In this document: piece after piece, positions 34,105 to 44,262 of the stretch
Layout: the number at the start of each line of letters is the position of its first letter
How positions within the stretch are numbered: the first letter of the stretch is position 1
DNA from: Odontesthes bonariensis
Taxonomy: Eukaryota > Chordata > Actinopteri > Atheriniformes > Atherinopsidae
Length of the DNA stretch: 64,000 bases
Assembly (NCBI RefSeq): GCF_027942865.1
Contig: NC_134516.1
Span: forward strand, 25,875,322-25,939,321
Reading direction: 5' to 3'
Program-made: the position numbers and the translations under genes
The notes under the pieces: generated by a model
What the model was told of the DNA's origin: nothing
Database searches by the model: none
Seen by the model: only the letters and a program-made list of their open reading frames with translations

Positions 34105-35589
34105 TGTGGAAAGATTTAAGAGTCTGGATTCATCATACAGTGAGGCAAGAATCCCACCCCAACCTCATGCACTTTCCAGCATTTTCTCCAAAGAATGTGC
34201 ATAAAGTTGAAGTGCATGTCCTACTGAGGAATCCACATGAATCTTCAAGAGTTTCCTACTATTTAGAAGACTACTATTTAAATGTCTTCAATCGCTGAAG
34301 CAGTCAGTTAAGAATCACACCCCAACTTCAAAGCACTTTCCACCATGTTCTCAAAAAAAAGTGGATAACAGTGAGCTTGCCGTTCAGCTCACACGAGGAA
34401 GATCTGCAGGTCATGAAACTACCCCAACAAGAAGCACTTACTATAATGAGGAACAGCTCAGTGTTTCTATTAGGGCACTTATCATGACAAAGTCTTGCTT
34501 CTGATAGAAAATAAGTGTCATTCTAATCGTGACCACAATATTGGTCTTCTATTTGTCTTGGAAAATCACATGTCATCCCTGGAAGTAATCCACAGTTTGT
34601 TTCAAAGGTTCAGATCTTGTACATTTTCACTACCAAGACAACCCCAAAGAGAAGCACTTTTGATCACAAGAATAAGGAGTGACTCCTTTGAGGTGATCTG
34701 AGAGTGATTTGCCCTCAAAAATGAGGCTTCACATTTACGCAGTGATTGTGGTCTGTCCCAGAGTGTCGCACTCTTTCACTTCAAAGCCATGTAAATGCTC
34801 AAATTAGGTAGAAATGAAATAGAAATTCCTTGCAAATACATTTTTATCTATAGTTCATATTTTGTAGTAGGATTTTTGAATGAGAGCCGTCTGCAAGATT
34901 ACCCCAACAAGTTGCACTTACTTTTTGAAGAAATGTAGTCAGTGCCTGTGTTACGTTAATGTTGGGAACAAATTCAGGAAAGAACAGTCATGTCTTATTG
35001 AAGAAAATCTCACAAGCGAAACAACCCCAAAAGAGAAGCACTTATGAAATCAAGAACCATCAGTGTGTCTGTTTGAGGTGGTCTCCATGTGATATACTCA
35101 TCCTCTAGCATCAGTTACAGTCAATAGCATTTGTCGTGTACAATCGCCCCAACCAGAAGCACTTCCTGAACTCAAACACGAGTCAGCACAGACAGTGAAT
35201 CAGATTTTTTTCTTACATGAATTTCTCCTGGGTCCAGTCGATGCTTTCTTGTGTCCCACTGGGTGAGTGTGTTGAACAGAGTTGCCCAGTTTATATGCTC
35301 AGTGTTTGTGGTTCCAACAAACTCCACCTTCCTTTTTCACAAGGTTTCTATGGTCCAGGCAATGGGCCATTAAACAACCAAAGAAGAATCGTTTTGGAAT
35401 GAATGCAGACATGAGGGCAGTTAGGTGTTGATGAGTGATCAATCAGCTTTCTGCAGGTTTGCTCCATGAAACTTGTTTGACAAAGGAAGCCTCCAGTTGG
35501 AGTTCCATCACACGTACTTCAAAACAAGACAAAACCAAATGTACAGTCTGGAATCAAGTGTAAGAGACAGAAAAAGTGGCTCCCCACAC
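34105..35589 (-). ncRNA. mir430: miR-430 array unit 9
   Basis: Mature arms: F 34156-34177, G 34319-34341 (G/H hybrid as in unit 5), A 34421-34440, B 34641-34660, C 34901-34920 (GTTGCACTT, seed kept), D 35024-35045, E 35146-35165. TATA 35290-35295. Unit 5 duplicate at offset 6531. Confidence 0.92.
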
Positions 35590-35796
35590 TGTGGAAAGAT
35601 TTAAGAGTCTGGATTCATCATACAGTGAGGCAAGAATCCCACCCCAACCTCATGCACTTTCCACCATTTTCTCCAAAGAATGTGCATAAAGTTGAAGTGC
35701 ATGTCCTACTGAGGAATCCACGTGAATTTTCAAGAGTTTCCTACTATTTGGTTGACAGTCCTGGAAACTTGTCCAATAATTGAAGCAGTCAGTTAA

Positions 35797-36686
35797 GGTG
35801 CCGTTTACACATACCCGGGTATTTTGAAAAACGAAGACCTTTCCCTTCGTTTGTGCCTTTCGTTTACACACAAAACGGAGTTTTTTCCTCCGAAAACGAA
35901 GCTAAAAAAAAACTCCGGCAAAAGTGGAGATTTTTTAAAAACTCCGTTTAGCGTTTGTGTGTAAACTGGTTGAAAGACGAAAACGGAGTTTTCAGAATGG
36001 AATGCGGACTTGTCGTCATAGTACAGAGCCCCGCCCCTATCCACCATAGTGGCAGGATAACGCCATTCATTGTTTATCTGGCAAGCATGGAGGTACTAGC
36101 AGCATTTATTTTGTTGAGAGCTATACTCGCTTGTGTGATTTTGAAAATTACACTCCTACAAAGTATTGAACAACAAAGGCGCATTACGGCGCGGAGGGCA
36201 ACAATTGCGGAGCTTCTGTTGGCAGACAGAGCCCGGCCATACCACCGCCAGCGACGGCGATTCTGGATTAGACCCGGACGGACTGCTTTATGGTGGGAAA
36301 ATTTTGAAAATGGCTTTGTTGTCCCGGAGGAATGGAGGGAAAATTTCAGGATGTCACGATTTTCACTCCTTTCCCTAGCAGAACTGCTACGCCCGCACAT
36401 CCAGGGTGAGAGTACTCACATGCGCGCTTCTGTTGATGTTGTGAAGAAAGTTGCCTGTCAGCGGTTCTCTATTAGGCTTCTGATTGGCTTGTGTGGAATT
36501 CTCATTGTTCTAACATTGCCACCGTCAGGCTTGGCGTAATTTAACAGCTCCTGATAGCGTATTTCTCCGGATCAATGTAGACGGGGTTTTTTTAAAAAAC
36601 GGGGCTGTGTGCACGGGTTTTTTTTTTAAAACGAAGGTTAGAAAATATGCGTTTTTCAAAATACCCAGGTATGTGTAAACGGCGCC
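35797..36686 (+). mobile_element. PIF/Harbinger element inserted in miR-430 unit 10 (890 bp)
   Basis: Terminal inverted repeats read GGTGCCGTTTACACATACCC (left) and GGCGCCGTTTACACATACCT (right, reverse-complemented). TAA flanks both ends (35794-35796 and 36687-36689). The uninterrupted array sequence CAGTCAGTTAAGAATCACACC in other units is the empty site. The element encodes only the N-terminal part of a Harbinger transposase and is therefore non-autonomous. Confidence 0.95.
36088..36539 (+). pseudogene. Truncated Harbinger transposase N-terminus
   Basis: From ATG 36088 the frame runs 150 codons. It contains FWIRPGRTALWWENFENGFV and VPEEWRENFRMSRFSL, then LLRPHIQGESTHMR, a hallmark N-terminal region of Harbinger nucleases. 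The frame then leaves the family (...VKKVACQRFSIRLLIG) and the whole DDE catalytic domain is absent, consistent with an internal deletion. Confidence 0.8.
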
Positions 36687-38624
36687 TAAGAATCACACCC
36701 CAACTTCATGCACTTTCCACCATTTTCCCCAAAGAATGTGCATAAAGTTGAAGTGCATGTCCTACTGAGGAATCCACATGAATTATCAAGAGTTTCCTAC
36801 TATTTGTTGACAGTCCTGGAAACTTGTCCAATAATTGAAGCAGTCAGATAAGAATCACACCCTAACTTCAAAGCACTTTCCACCATTTTCCCCAAAGAAT
36901 GTGCATAAAGTTGAAGTGCATGTCCTACTGAGGTATCCACATGAATTTTCAAGAGTTTCCTACTATTTGGTTGACAGTCCTGGAAACTTGTCCAATAATT
37001 GAAGCAGTCAGTTAAGAATCACACCCCAACTTCAAAGCACTTTCCACCATTTCCCCAAAGAATGTGCATAAAGTTGAAGTGCATGTCCTACTGAGGAATC
37101 CACATGAATTTTCAAGAGTTTCCTACTATTTGGTTGACAGTCCTGGAAACTTGTCCAATAATTGAAGCAGTCAGTTAAGAATCACACCCCAACTTCAAAG
37201 CACTTTCCACCATTTTCCCCAAAGAATGTGCATAAAGTTGAAGTGCATGTCCTACTGAGGTATCCACACGACTATTTGAGATCATTTCTTAGTCTTTGGA
37301 AGACAGTCCAGGAAATGTCTTCAATTGCTGAAGGAGTCTGTTCAGAAACACACCAAACTTAACAGGACTTTCCACCATGTTCTCAAAAAAAGTGGATAAC
37401 GGTGAGCTTGCCGTTCAGCTCACACGAGGAAGATCTGCAGGTCATGAAACTACCCCAACAAGAAGCACTTACTATAATGAGGAACAGCTCAGTGTTTCTG
37501 TTAGGGCACTTATCATGACAAAGTCTCGCTTCTGATAGAAAATAAGTGTCATTCTAATTGTGGCCACAATATTGATCTTCTACTTGACTTGAAAAATCAC
37601 ATGTCATCCCTAGATGTAATACACAGTTTGTTTCAAAGGTTCAGATCTTGTACATTTTCACTACCAAGACAACCCCAAAGAGAAGCACTTTTGAGCACAA
37701 GAATCAGGAGTGACTCCTTTGAGGTGATCTGAGAGTGATTTGCCCACAAAAACGAGGCTTCACATTTACCCAGTGGATGTGGTCTGTCCCAGAGTGTCGC
37801 ACCCTTTCACTTCAAAGCCATGTAAATGCTCAAATTAGGTAGAAATTAAATAGAAATTCCTTGCAAATACATTTTTATCTATAGTTCATATTTTGTAGTA
37901 GGATCTTTGAATGAGAGCCGTCTGCAAGATTACCCCAACAAGTAGCACTTACTTTTTGAAGAAATGTAGTCAGTGCCTGTGTTAAGGTAATGTTGGGGAC
38001 AAATTCAGGAAAGAACAGCCATGTCTTATTGAAGAAAATCTCACAAGCGAAACAACCCCAAAAGAGAAGCACTTATGAAATCAAGAACCATCAGTGTGTC
38101 TGTTTGAGGTGGTCTCCATGTGATATACTCATCCTCTAGCATCAGTTACAGTCAATAGCATTTGTCGTGTACAATCGCCCCAACCAGAAGCACTTCCTGA
38201 ACTCAAACACGAGTCAGCACAGACAGTGAATCAGATTTTTTTCTTACATGAATTTCTCCTGGGTCCAGTCGATGCTTTCTTGTGTCCCACTGGGTGAGTG
38301 TGTTGAACAGAGTTGCCCAGTTTATATGCTCAGTGTTTGTGGTTCCAACAAACTCCACCCTCCTTTTCCACAAGGTTTCTGAGGTCCAGGCAATGGGCCA
38401 TTAAACAACCATTCAAAGAAGAATCGTTTTGGAATGAATGCAGACATGAGGGCAGTTAGGTGTTGATGAGTGATCAATCAGCTTTTTGCAGGTTTGCTCC
38501 ATGAAACTTGTTTGACAAAGGAAGCCTCCAGTTGGAGTTCCATCACACGTACTTCAAAACAAGACAAAACCAAATGTACAGTCTGGAATCAAGTGTAAGA
38601 GACAGAAAAAGTGGCTCCCCACAC

Positions 38625-40293
38625 TGTGGAAAGATTTAAGAGTCTGGATTCATCATACAGTGAGGCAAGAATCCCACCCCAACCTCATGCACTTTCCAGC
38701 ATTTTCTCCAAAGAATGTGCATAAAGTTGAAGTGCATGTCCTACTGAGGAATCCACATGAATCTTCAAGAGTTTCCTACTATTTAGAAGACTACTATTTA
38801 AATGTCTTCAATCGCTGAAGCAGTCAGTTAAGAATCACACCCCAACTTCAAAGCACTTTCCACCATTTTCCCCAAAGAATGTGCATAAAGTTGAAGTGCA
38901 TGTCCTACTGAGGTATCCACACCACTATTTGAGATAATTTCTTATTCTTTGGAAGACAGTCCAGGAAATGTCTTCAATTGCTGAAGGAGTCTGTTCAGAA
39001 ACACACCAAACTTAACAGGACTTTCCACCATGTTCTCAAAAAAAGTGGATAACGGTGAGCTTGCCGTTCAGCTCACACGAGGAAGATCTGCAGGTCATGA
39101 AACTACCCCAACAAGAAGCACTTACTATAATGAGGAACAGCTCAGTGTTTCTATTAGGGCACTTATCATGACAAAGTCTCGCTTCTGATAGAAAATAAGT
39201 GTCATTCTAATCGTGACCACAATATTGATCTTCTATTTGACTTGGAAAATCACATGTCATCCCTAGATGTAATACACAGTTTGTTTCAAAGGTTCAGATC
39301 TTGTACATTTTCACTACCAAGACAACCCCAAAGAGAAGCACTTTTGAGCACAAGAATCAGGAGTGACTCCTTTGAGGTGATCTGAGAGTGATTTGCCCTC
39401 AAAAATGAGGCTTCACATTTACGTAGTGGATGTGGTCTGTCCCAGAGTGTCGCACTCTTTCACTTCAAAGCCATGTAAATGCTCAAATTAGGTAGAAATT
39501 AAATAGAAATTCCTCTCAAATACATTTTTATCTATAGTTCATATTTTGTAGTAGGATCTTTGAATGAGAGCCGTCTGCAAGATTACCCCAACAAGTAGCA
39601 CTTACTTTTTGAAGAAATGTAGTCAGTGCCTGTGTTAAGGTAATGTTGGGAACAAATTCAGGAAAGAACAGTCATGTCTTATTGAAGAAAATCTCACGAG
39701 CGAAACAACCCCAAAAGAGAAGCACTTATGTAATCAAGAACCACCAGTGTGTCTGTTTGAGGTGGTCTCCATGTGATACACTCATCTGCTAGCTTCAGTT
39801 ACAGTCAATAGCATTTGTCGTGTACAATCGCCCCAACCAGAAAGACTTCCTGAACTCAAACACAAGTCAGCACAGACAGTGAATCAGATTTTTTTCTTAC
39901 ATGAATTTCTCCTCGCTCCAGTTGATGCTTTCTTGTGTCCTCCACGTTGCGTTTCCCACTGGGTGAGTGTGTTGAACAGAGTTGCCCAGTTTATATGCTC
40001 AGTGTTTGTGGTTCCAACAAACTCCACCTTCCTTTTTCACAAGGTTTCTATGGTCCAGGCAATGGGCCATTAAACAACCATTCAAAGAAGAATCGTTTTG
40101 GAATGAATGCAGACATGAGGGCAGTTAGGTGTTGATGAGTGATCAATCAGCTTTCTGCAGGTTTGCTCCATGAAACTTGTTTGACAAAGGAAGCCTCCAG
40201 TTGGAGTTCCATCACACGTACTTCAAAACAAGACAAAACCAAATGTATAGTCTGGAATCAAGTGTAAGAGACAGAAAAAGTGGCTCCCCACAC
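38625..40293 (-). ncRNA. mir430: miR-430 array unit 11 (E seed lost)
   Basis: Mature arms: F 38676-38697, G 38839-38861, H 39005-39025, A 39105-39124, B 39325-39344, C 39585-39604, D 39708-39729, E 39830-39850. In E, AGAAGCACTT has become AGAAAGACTT, so the AAGUGC seed is gone. TATA 39990-39995. Confidence 0.92.
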
Positions 40294-41204
40294 TGTGGAA
40301 AGATTTAAGAGTCTGGATTCATCATACAGTGAGGCAAGAATCCCACCCCAACCTCATGCACTTTCCACCATTTTCTCCAAAGAATGTGCATAAAGTTGAA
40401 GTGCATGTCCTACTGAGGAATCCACATGAATTTTCAAGAGTTTCCTACTATTTGGTTGACAGTCCTGGAAACTTGTCCAATAATTGAAACAGTCAGTTAA
40501 GAATCACACCCCAACTTCAAAGCACTTTCCACCATTTTCGCCAAAGAATGTGCATAAAGTTGAAGTGCATGTCCTACTGAGGTATCCACACGACTATTTG
40601 AGATCATTTCTTATTCTTTGGAAGACAGTCCAGGAAATGTCTTCAATCACTGAAGGAGTCTGTTCAGAAACACACCAAACTTAACAGGACTTTCCACCAT
40701 GTTCTCAAAAAAAGTGGATAACGGTGAGCTTGCCGTTCAGCTCACACGAGGAAGATCTGCAGGTCATGAAACTACCCCAACAAGAAGCACTTACTATAAT
40801 GAGGAACAGCTCAGTGTTTCTATTAGGGCACTTATCATGACAAAGTCTCGCTTCTGATAGAAAATAAGTGTCATTCTAATTGTGGCCACAATATTGATCT
40901 TCTATTTGACTTGGAAAATCACATGTCATCCCTGGAAGTAATCCAGTTTGTCTCAAAGGTTCAGATCTTGTACATTTTCACTACCAACACAACCCCAAAG
41001 AGAAGCACTTTTGAGCACAAGAATCAGGAGTGACTCCTTTGAGGTGATCTGAGAGTGATTTGCCCTCAAAAATGAGGCTTCACATTTACGCAGTGGATGT
41101 GGTCTGTCCCAGAGTGTCACACCCTTTCACTTCAAAGCCATGTAAATGCTCAAATTAGGTAGAAATTAAATAGAAATTCCTTGAAAATTCATTTTTTATC
41201 TATT
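40294..41204 (-). ncRNA. mir430: miR-430 array unit 12 (truncated at right)
   Basis: Mature arms: F 40345-40366, G 40508-40530, H about 40674-40695, A 40774-40793, B 40992-41011. Homology stops at about 41204 in the B-C spacer, where a LINE 3' end begins, so C, D, E and the TATA-bearing spacer of this unit are missing. Confidence 0.92.
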
Positions 41205-41640
41205 GTTAGATTGTACAAATGTACAAACAGTTCAAAGTGCTTTATATAAAATAAAAGCATTGCAGCAGGGAGTGCAAGAAGCATTAAAAATACATAAAAG
41301 AATATAAAGAGAAACAAATAAAATCATTTAAATTAATTTAAAAACAGGCAACAGTCTAGATAAGTTAAAAGATATTTCATGCATAGACACATGAGAAAAG
41401 AAATGTCTTTAACCTGGATTTAAAAATGTCTACATTTGGTGAAAGTTTAATCTCCACTGGCAGTTTGTTCCACTTGTTTGCAGCATAACAGCTAAATGCT
41501 GCTTCTCCATGTTTAGTCTGGACTCTGGACTGGACCAGCTGACCTGAGTCCTTGGATCTAAGAGCTCTGCTGGGTTTATATTCTCTGAACATATCACAGA
41601 TGTATTTTGGGCCTAAACCGTTCTGGGATTTGTAAACCAT
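41205..41640 (-). mobile_element. 5'-truncated LINE (L2/Rex1-like) ending the array
   Basis: The minus-strand ORF 41640-41377 carries the C-terminal end of a LINE reverse transcriptase (SKDSGQLVQSRVQTKHGEA, WNKLPVEIKLSPNVDIFKSR, LKTFLF). An A/T-rich 3' UTR follows and reaches the point where miR-430 homology stops. It cut off or replaced the start of the array. Confidence 0.75.
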
Positions 41641-41650
41641 CAGCAGGCTT

Positions 41651-41929
41651 TTAAAATCTAATCTGTAACGGACTGGAAGCCAGAGTATAATAGTTGTATG
41701 CCTCCAAACTTTTGTGGGCCTTCATCTGTTGCCTGGTGTAGTAAGAAGTCTGAAGAACCAGGTAGCTCGTTATGTCCACAGCCTGTATATTCGGCAAATC
41801 GTTCCGGTCTTGCGAAAATTCGGACATTTTCATTAAGTATGGGTCACGCCCAATGTATTTCTCAACTAACGCCAAATACCTTTCCCTATATGCCGGCTCC
41901 AAACCACTACAATATTCATTCATCTCCAT
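41651..41929 (-). pseudogene. Fragment of a transposon-associated (YqaJ-recombinase-type) protein
   Basis: The minus-strand frame begins MEMNEYCSGLEPAYRERYLA and includes SYYTRQQMKAHKSLEAYNYY, the N-terminal pattern I associate with repetitive fish proteins that carry a SWIM finger and a YqaJ nuclease domain further on. Only this first segment is present. Family assignment rests on memory of this motif and is tentative. Confidence 0.4.
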
Positions 41930-42619
41930 GTTGGTGCTGCTGTAGCAATTACAGCAGCAAGCAAGTCTTCATTGCACAGGCATGTGGAAATAGTAGAAAA
42001 CAATTCTAATGCGTTAGCAAAAAACCTTCTATATCAGGAGTATTGATCAAGATTCCAGAAATAGAGACTCTTTTCTAGTAAGTTTAAAACCTTCCTCACT
42101 CAACTGATAATAACTCCGCAAATGAGCACATTTCTTAATAGATTATATGTAGAAAATAATATTTTGCTATATGTATTGTGTGTATGTGGCCCCGAACCCA
42201 TCCTCTGTTTGGACTCTTTGTTCATAATGGCCTAAAACTCTATGTGGTTCACAAGGCCTTGCTCCCCCATAAGCACCATCACAACACACAACACTGATTT
42301 ATCAAAAATTATCACATAATTTCAAACCTAATGACACTCAAACATTGCATGAGGCAATTACATTACCAGCAGGCTCGTCCACCGTTTGCAGCGAATAGGA
42401 GCGAGAACCCGATGGCTGAACCGGGAAAAATTCTCCTATGGCCCCAGTTCCACTTGGCGACCGACCAACTCATTACCTTTCAAAGTCTAAGGTCCCGCTC
42501 CAAACAGCCGAGTCACCCCACTGGCAATGATCATACTAATGATTGGTTGATTTATACCCACAAAATGATTAATCAGCTTAATGATTACATGAAATACAAC
42601 AGATGAACAAATACAATTT

Positions 42620-42873
42620 TTTATGATGTCGTGTAGTATCTTCTGGTCCAATCCTGTCACTGCTTGGTGCTCGGTTCTCCTCTTGGCTGAACATCAGTTC
42701 AGCATTCTGATCCGGAACTAATCTTGGAAGGAGAGGTCACCAGTACGTCAAAGCATATCATATCCCGCAGGAAGTCCGTCAGACTGCACCTCGACTTCCG
42801 GTTATCATTTGTATTTATAGCCTTATAGGTTGGACTCACACTCGACCGAGTATGATTGGACATGAGTAGGTCC
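42620..42873 (-). mobile_element. LTR-like relic related to 1357-1562
   Basis: On the minus strand it starts TGTTGGACC near 42873 and then contains GAGTCCAACCTATAAGGCTATAAA and GGAAGTCGAGG, shared with the relic at 1357-1562. It has no coding content. Confidence 0.4.
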
Positions 42874-43043
42874 AACATGCTTCGTCATATTCTCTGGATC
42901 AGCCCAAAACAATGTGTACGTGTGAATCTGCCCTTGCTTTCCCAATTGTTTTGTTTCCGTACTCCTGGATCACTTTAGGTCATCATGGAAAAGTACTGAG
43001 ACTATTTCATTCATAATGTCTAAGAACAAAGCCAATTTTTACA

Positions 43044-43080
43044 CTAGACAGGCACTTTGACCAACTAAGCCACAGGGCCA
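43044..43080 (-). pseudogene. tRNA-Thr fragment from a local duplication
   Basis: Contains the 5' half of the tRNA-Thr at 43341-43413 (reverse complement TGGCCCTGTGGCTTAGTTGG...), with G for C in the acceptor stem. It is followed by the same ~40-bp flank (ACATGGTTCATAAAACTGAT). The anticodon loop is incomplete and the T arm is missing. Confidence 0.85.
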
Positions 43081-43340
43081 CATGGTTCATAAAACTGATG
43101 AAAGAATAAAGAGCAGGAACTGGATCCATTTCAGGAAACAAGGTCCTGAGACTCTCCCAAAACTAACTGACTTCAAAAAATTTTTTTTATCAAGTCTGAC
43201 CAAAGAACACACTCAAAATAACCATGATGCTCATTTAAAGGTCCATCATTTGATCAAGACCAACAATGCAAAGCATTCAGTAGAACCCTGCTAACAACCA
43301 GTTTCTCATGCTAAGTCGTAGCTAGCTCTGATGGACAACA

Positions 43341-43413
43341 GGCACTGCTGGGATTTGAACCCAGGATCTCCTGTTTACTAGACAGGCACTTTGACCAACT
43401 AAGCCACAGCGCC
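43341..43413 (-). tRNA. tRNA-Thr(AGT)
   Basis: A 73-nt cloverleaf on the minus strand. Acceptor GGCGCTG/CAGTGCC (one G:U), D arm GGCTTAGTTGGTCAAAGTGCC, anticodon loop CTAGTAA with AGT, and T arm GGGTTCAAATCCC. All stems pair, so it is a plausible functional gene. Confidence 0.92.
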
Positions 43414-43555
43414 ACATGGTTCATAAAACTGATGAAGGAATAAAGAGCAGGAACTGAAACCCAGTTCGGAAGTCTGGAAGTTTTGGAAGTCCTGAAGGGT
43501 GTTCCACGGAGCTGGATTCGCAGAAAGCCTGGCTTTTCTCGATAGTTCTGGCTAA

Positions 43556-44262
43556 TCAAAGAGAGAGTTCCGCTCCACCAATGTGGCTCTTTTCTTTCAG
43601 TTGCTCTTTCCAGCTCTCTGCCTCTTTCAGAACTGACTGATATTCAGTTTCTGCTGCAGCTGCTTTCAGAGTTTCACACAATCCTGCAGGGACTCGGTTG
43701 CACTGCTTGAGCTCCTGCTCACACTTTTGACGGAGATGACGCTCACACGTCAAACAGTTTTCCACCTTCTTTAGTTTTTCCTCAGTCATGGAGCAGCCGC
43801 TCTCTGCTGCCACTCTTCTGTCTTTTTCTCCTGTCAGAAAGAAATGTTTCTTCAGCAGCTTTGTCCTGAGAATATCCATCCCATGCTATAAATAGCTGAT
43901 CTTGTCATTCTTCTGTCGGTAAGAGTTCTGTCATTTCTCTGATCCATAATCTCCGTCGGCAGCAGAGGCGTTAGAGGGAATCCCCTCGCTTTGTGAAACT
44001 GGAAACTTCCACTTGACTGGAGGAACTACGGAGGCCTGGAGATGATCCTGCAGGAGCTGGACATCCTCTGAGTGAGGAGTCCCAGCTGCAGCAGAGACCT
44101 GGGGTTGTTCTTTTTCCAACAGTTGCTGGGTTCCTCATAACTTTCCTTAGTGCCAAAAGTAATGGGACACGTGTAGAAACCCTCGAGCAACCACTGAAGT
44201 GGAGGAGATGGTTTCTTAGTTTGACTCATTTTGCTTGTTGTTTTTAAGAACTTAAAATCCAA
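43556..44262 (-). pseudogene. Unrecognised coiled-coil-like coding fragments (block 2)
   Basis: Three minus-strand frames follow each other: 44262 onward (MSQTKKPSPPLQW), 44119-43931 (...SEDVQLLQDHLQ...GSEK), and 43879-43556, a 107-codon frame rich in Glu/Lys/Cys (MTEEKLKKVENCLTCERHLR, ESWKEQLKEK) with helical, coiled-coil character. Block 1 has the first two and only the start of the third. No family is recognised; these may be exons of one gene or a relic. Confidence 0.35.

Larger units (their letters stand above)
24091..35589. repeat. Higher-order duplication: units 3-5 repeated as units 7-9
   Basis: Private variants recur at fixed offsets. TAAAATTGAA occurs at 24091 and 30950 (6859 bp apart). 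Type A of unit 4 and unit 8 are 6531 bp apart, as are those of units 5 and 9. The 328-bp change equals two 164-bp G subrepeats lost in unit 8. The copied block is thus recent and covers several units at once. Confidence 0.85.
35590..38624 (-). ncRNA. mir430: miR-430 array unit 10 (four G hairpins, Harbinger insertion)
   Basis: Mature arms: F 35641-35662, then a Harbinger insertion at 35797-36686, then G 36697-36718 (F/G hybrid, CTTCATGCACTT), G 36859-36881 (ACCCTAAC variant), G 37023-37045, G 37186-37208, H 37352-37373, A 37452-37471, B 37672-37691, C 37932-37951, D 38055-38076, E 38177-38196. TATA 38321-38326. Confidence 0.93.
20556..41204 (-). ncRNA. mir430: miR-430 microRNA cluster, 12 tandem units
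   Basis: The array consists of units of about 1.5-1.85 kb. Each holds seven hairpin types (A-G) plus a degenerate one (H). On the plus strand each mature site reads CCCCAA(N)5-8GCACTT; the minus-strand product reads (N)AAGUGC...UUGGGG. Type B gives AAAGUGCUUCUCUUUGGGGU, against zebrafish miR-430c UAAGUGCUUCUCUUUGGGGU as I know it. The mature strand is on the 3' arm of a 60-80 nt hairpin, as in miR-430. Across the array I count 12 A, 12 B, 11 C, 11 D, 11 E, 12 F and 17 G arms (86; 85 with GCACTT) and 10 H. In fish this family is produced at zygotic genome activation and drives clearance of maternal mRNAs carrying GCACUU sites. The right end is cut between B and the missing C of unit 12. Confidence 0.96.

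Noticed and set aside
22090-35402. Repeated 60-108 codon frames in every array unit (such as those starting MFDKGSLQLEFHH or MNFSWVQSML)
   Set aside because: They recur only because the unit recurs, shift and truncate with single-base changes between units, and overlap spacers or hairpins on the opposite strand.
20556-41204. CRISPR array or simple satellite
   Set aside because: Unit length, nested hairpins and vertebrate context exclude CRISPR; the conserved miR-430 arms exclude a plain satellite.
42331-42606. 91-codon plus-strand frame
   Set aside because: No recognisable domain and no second copy to compare; it lies in transposon-rich sequence.
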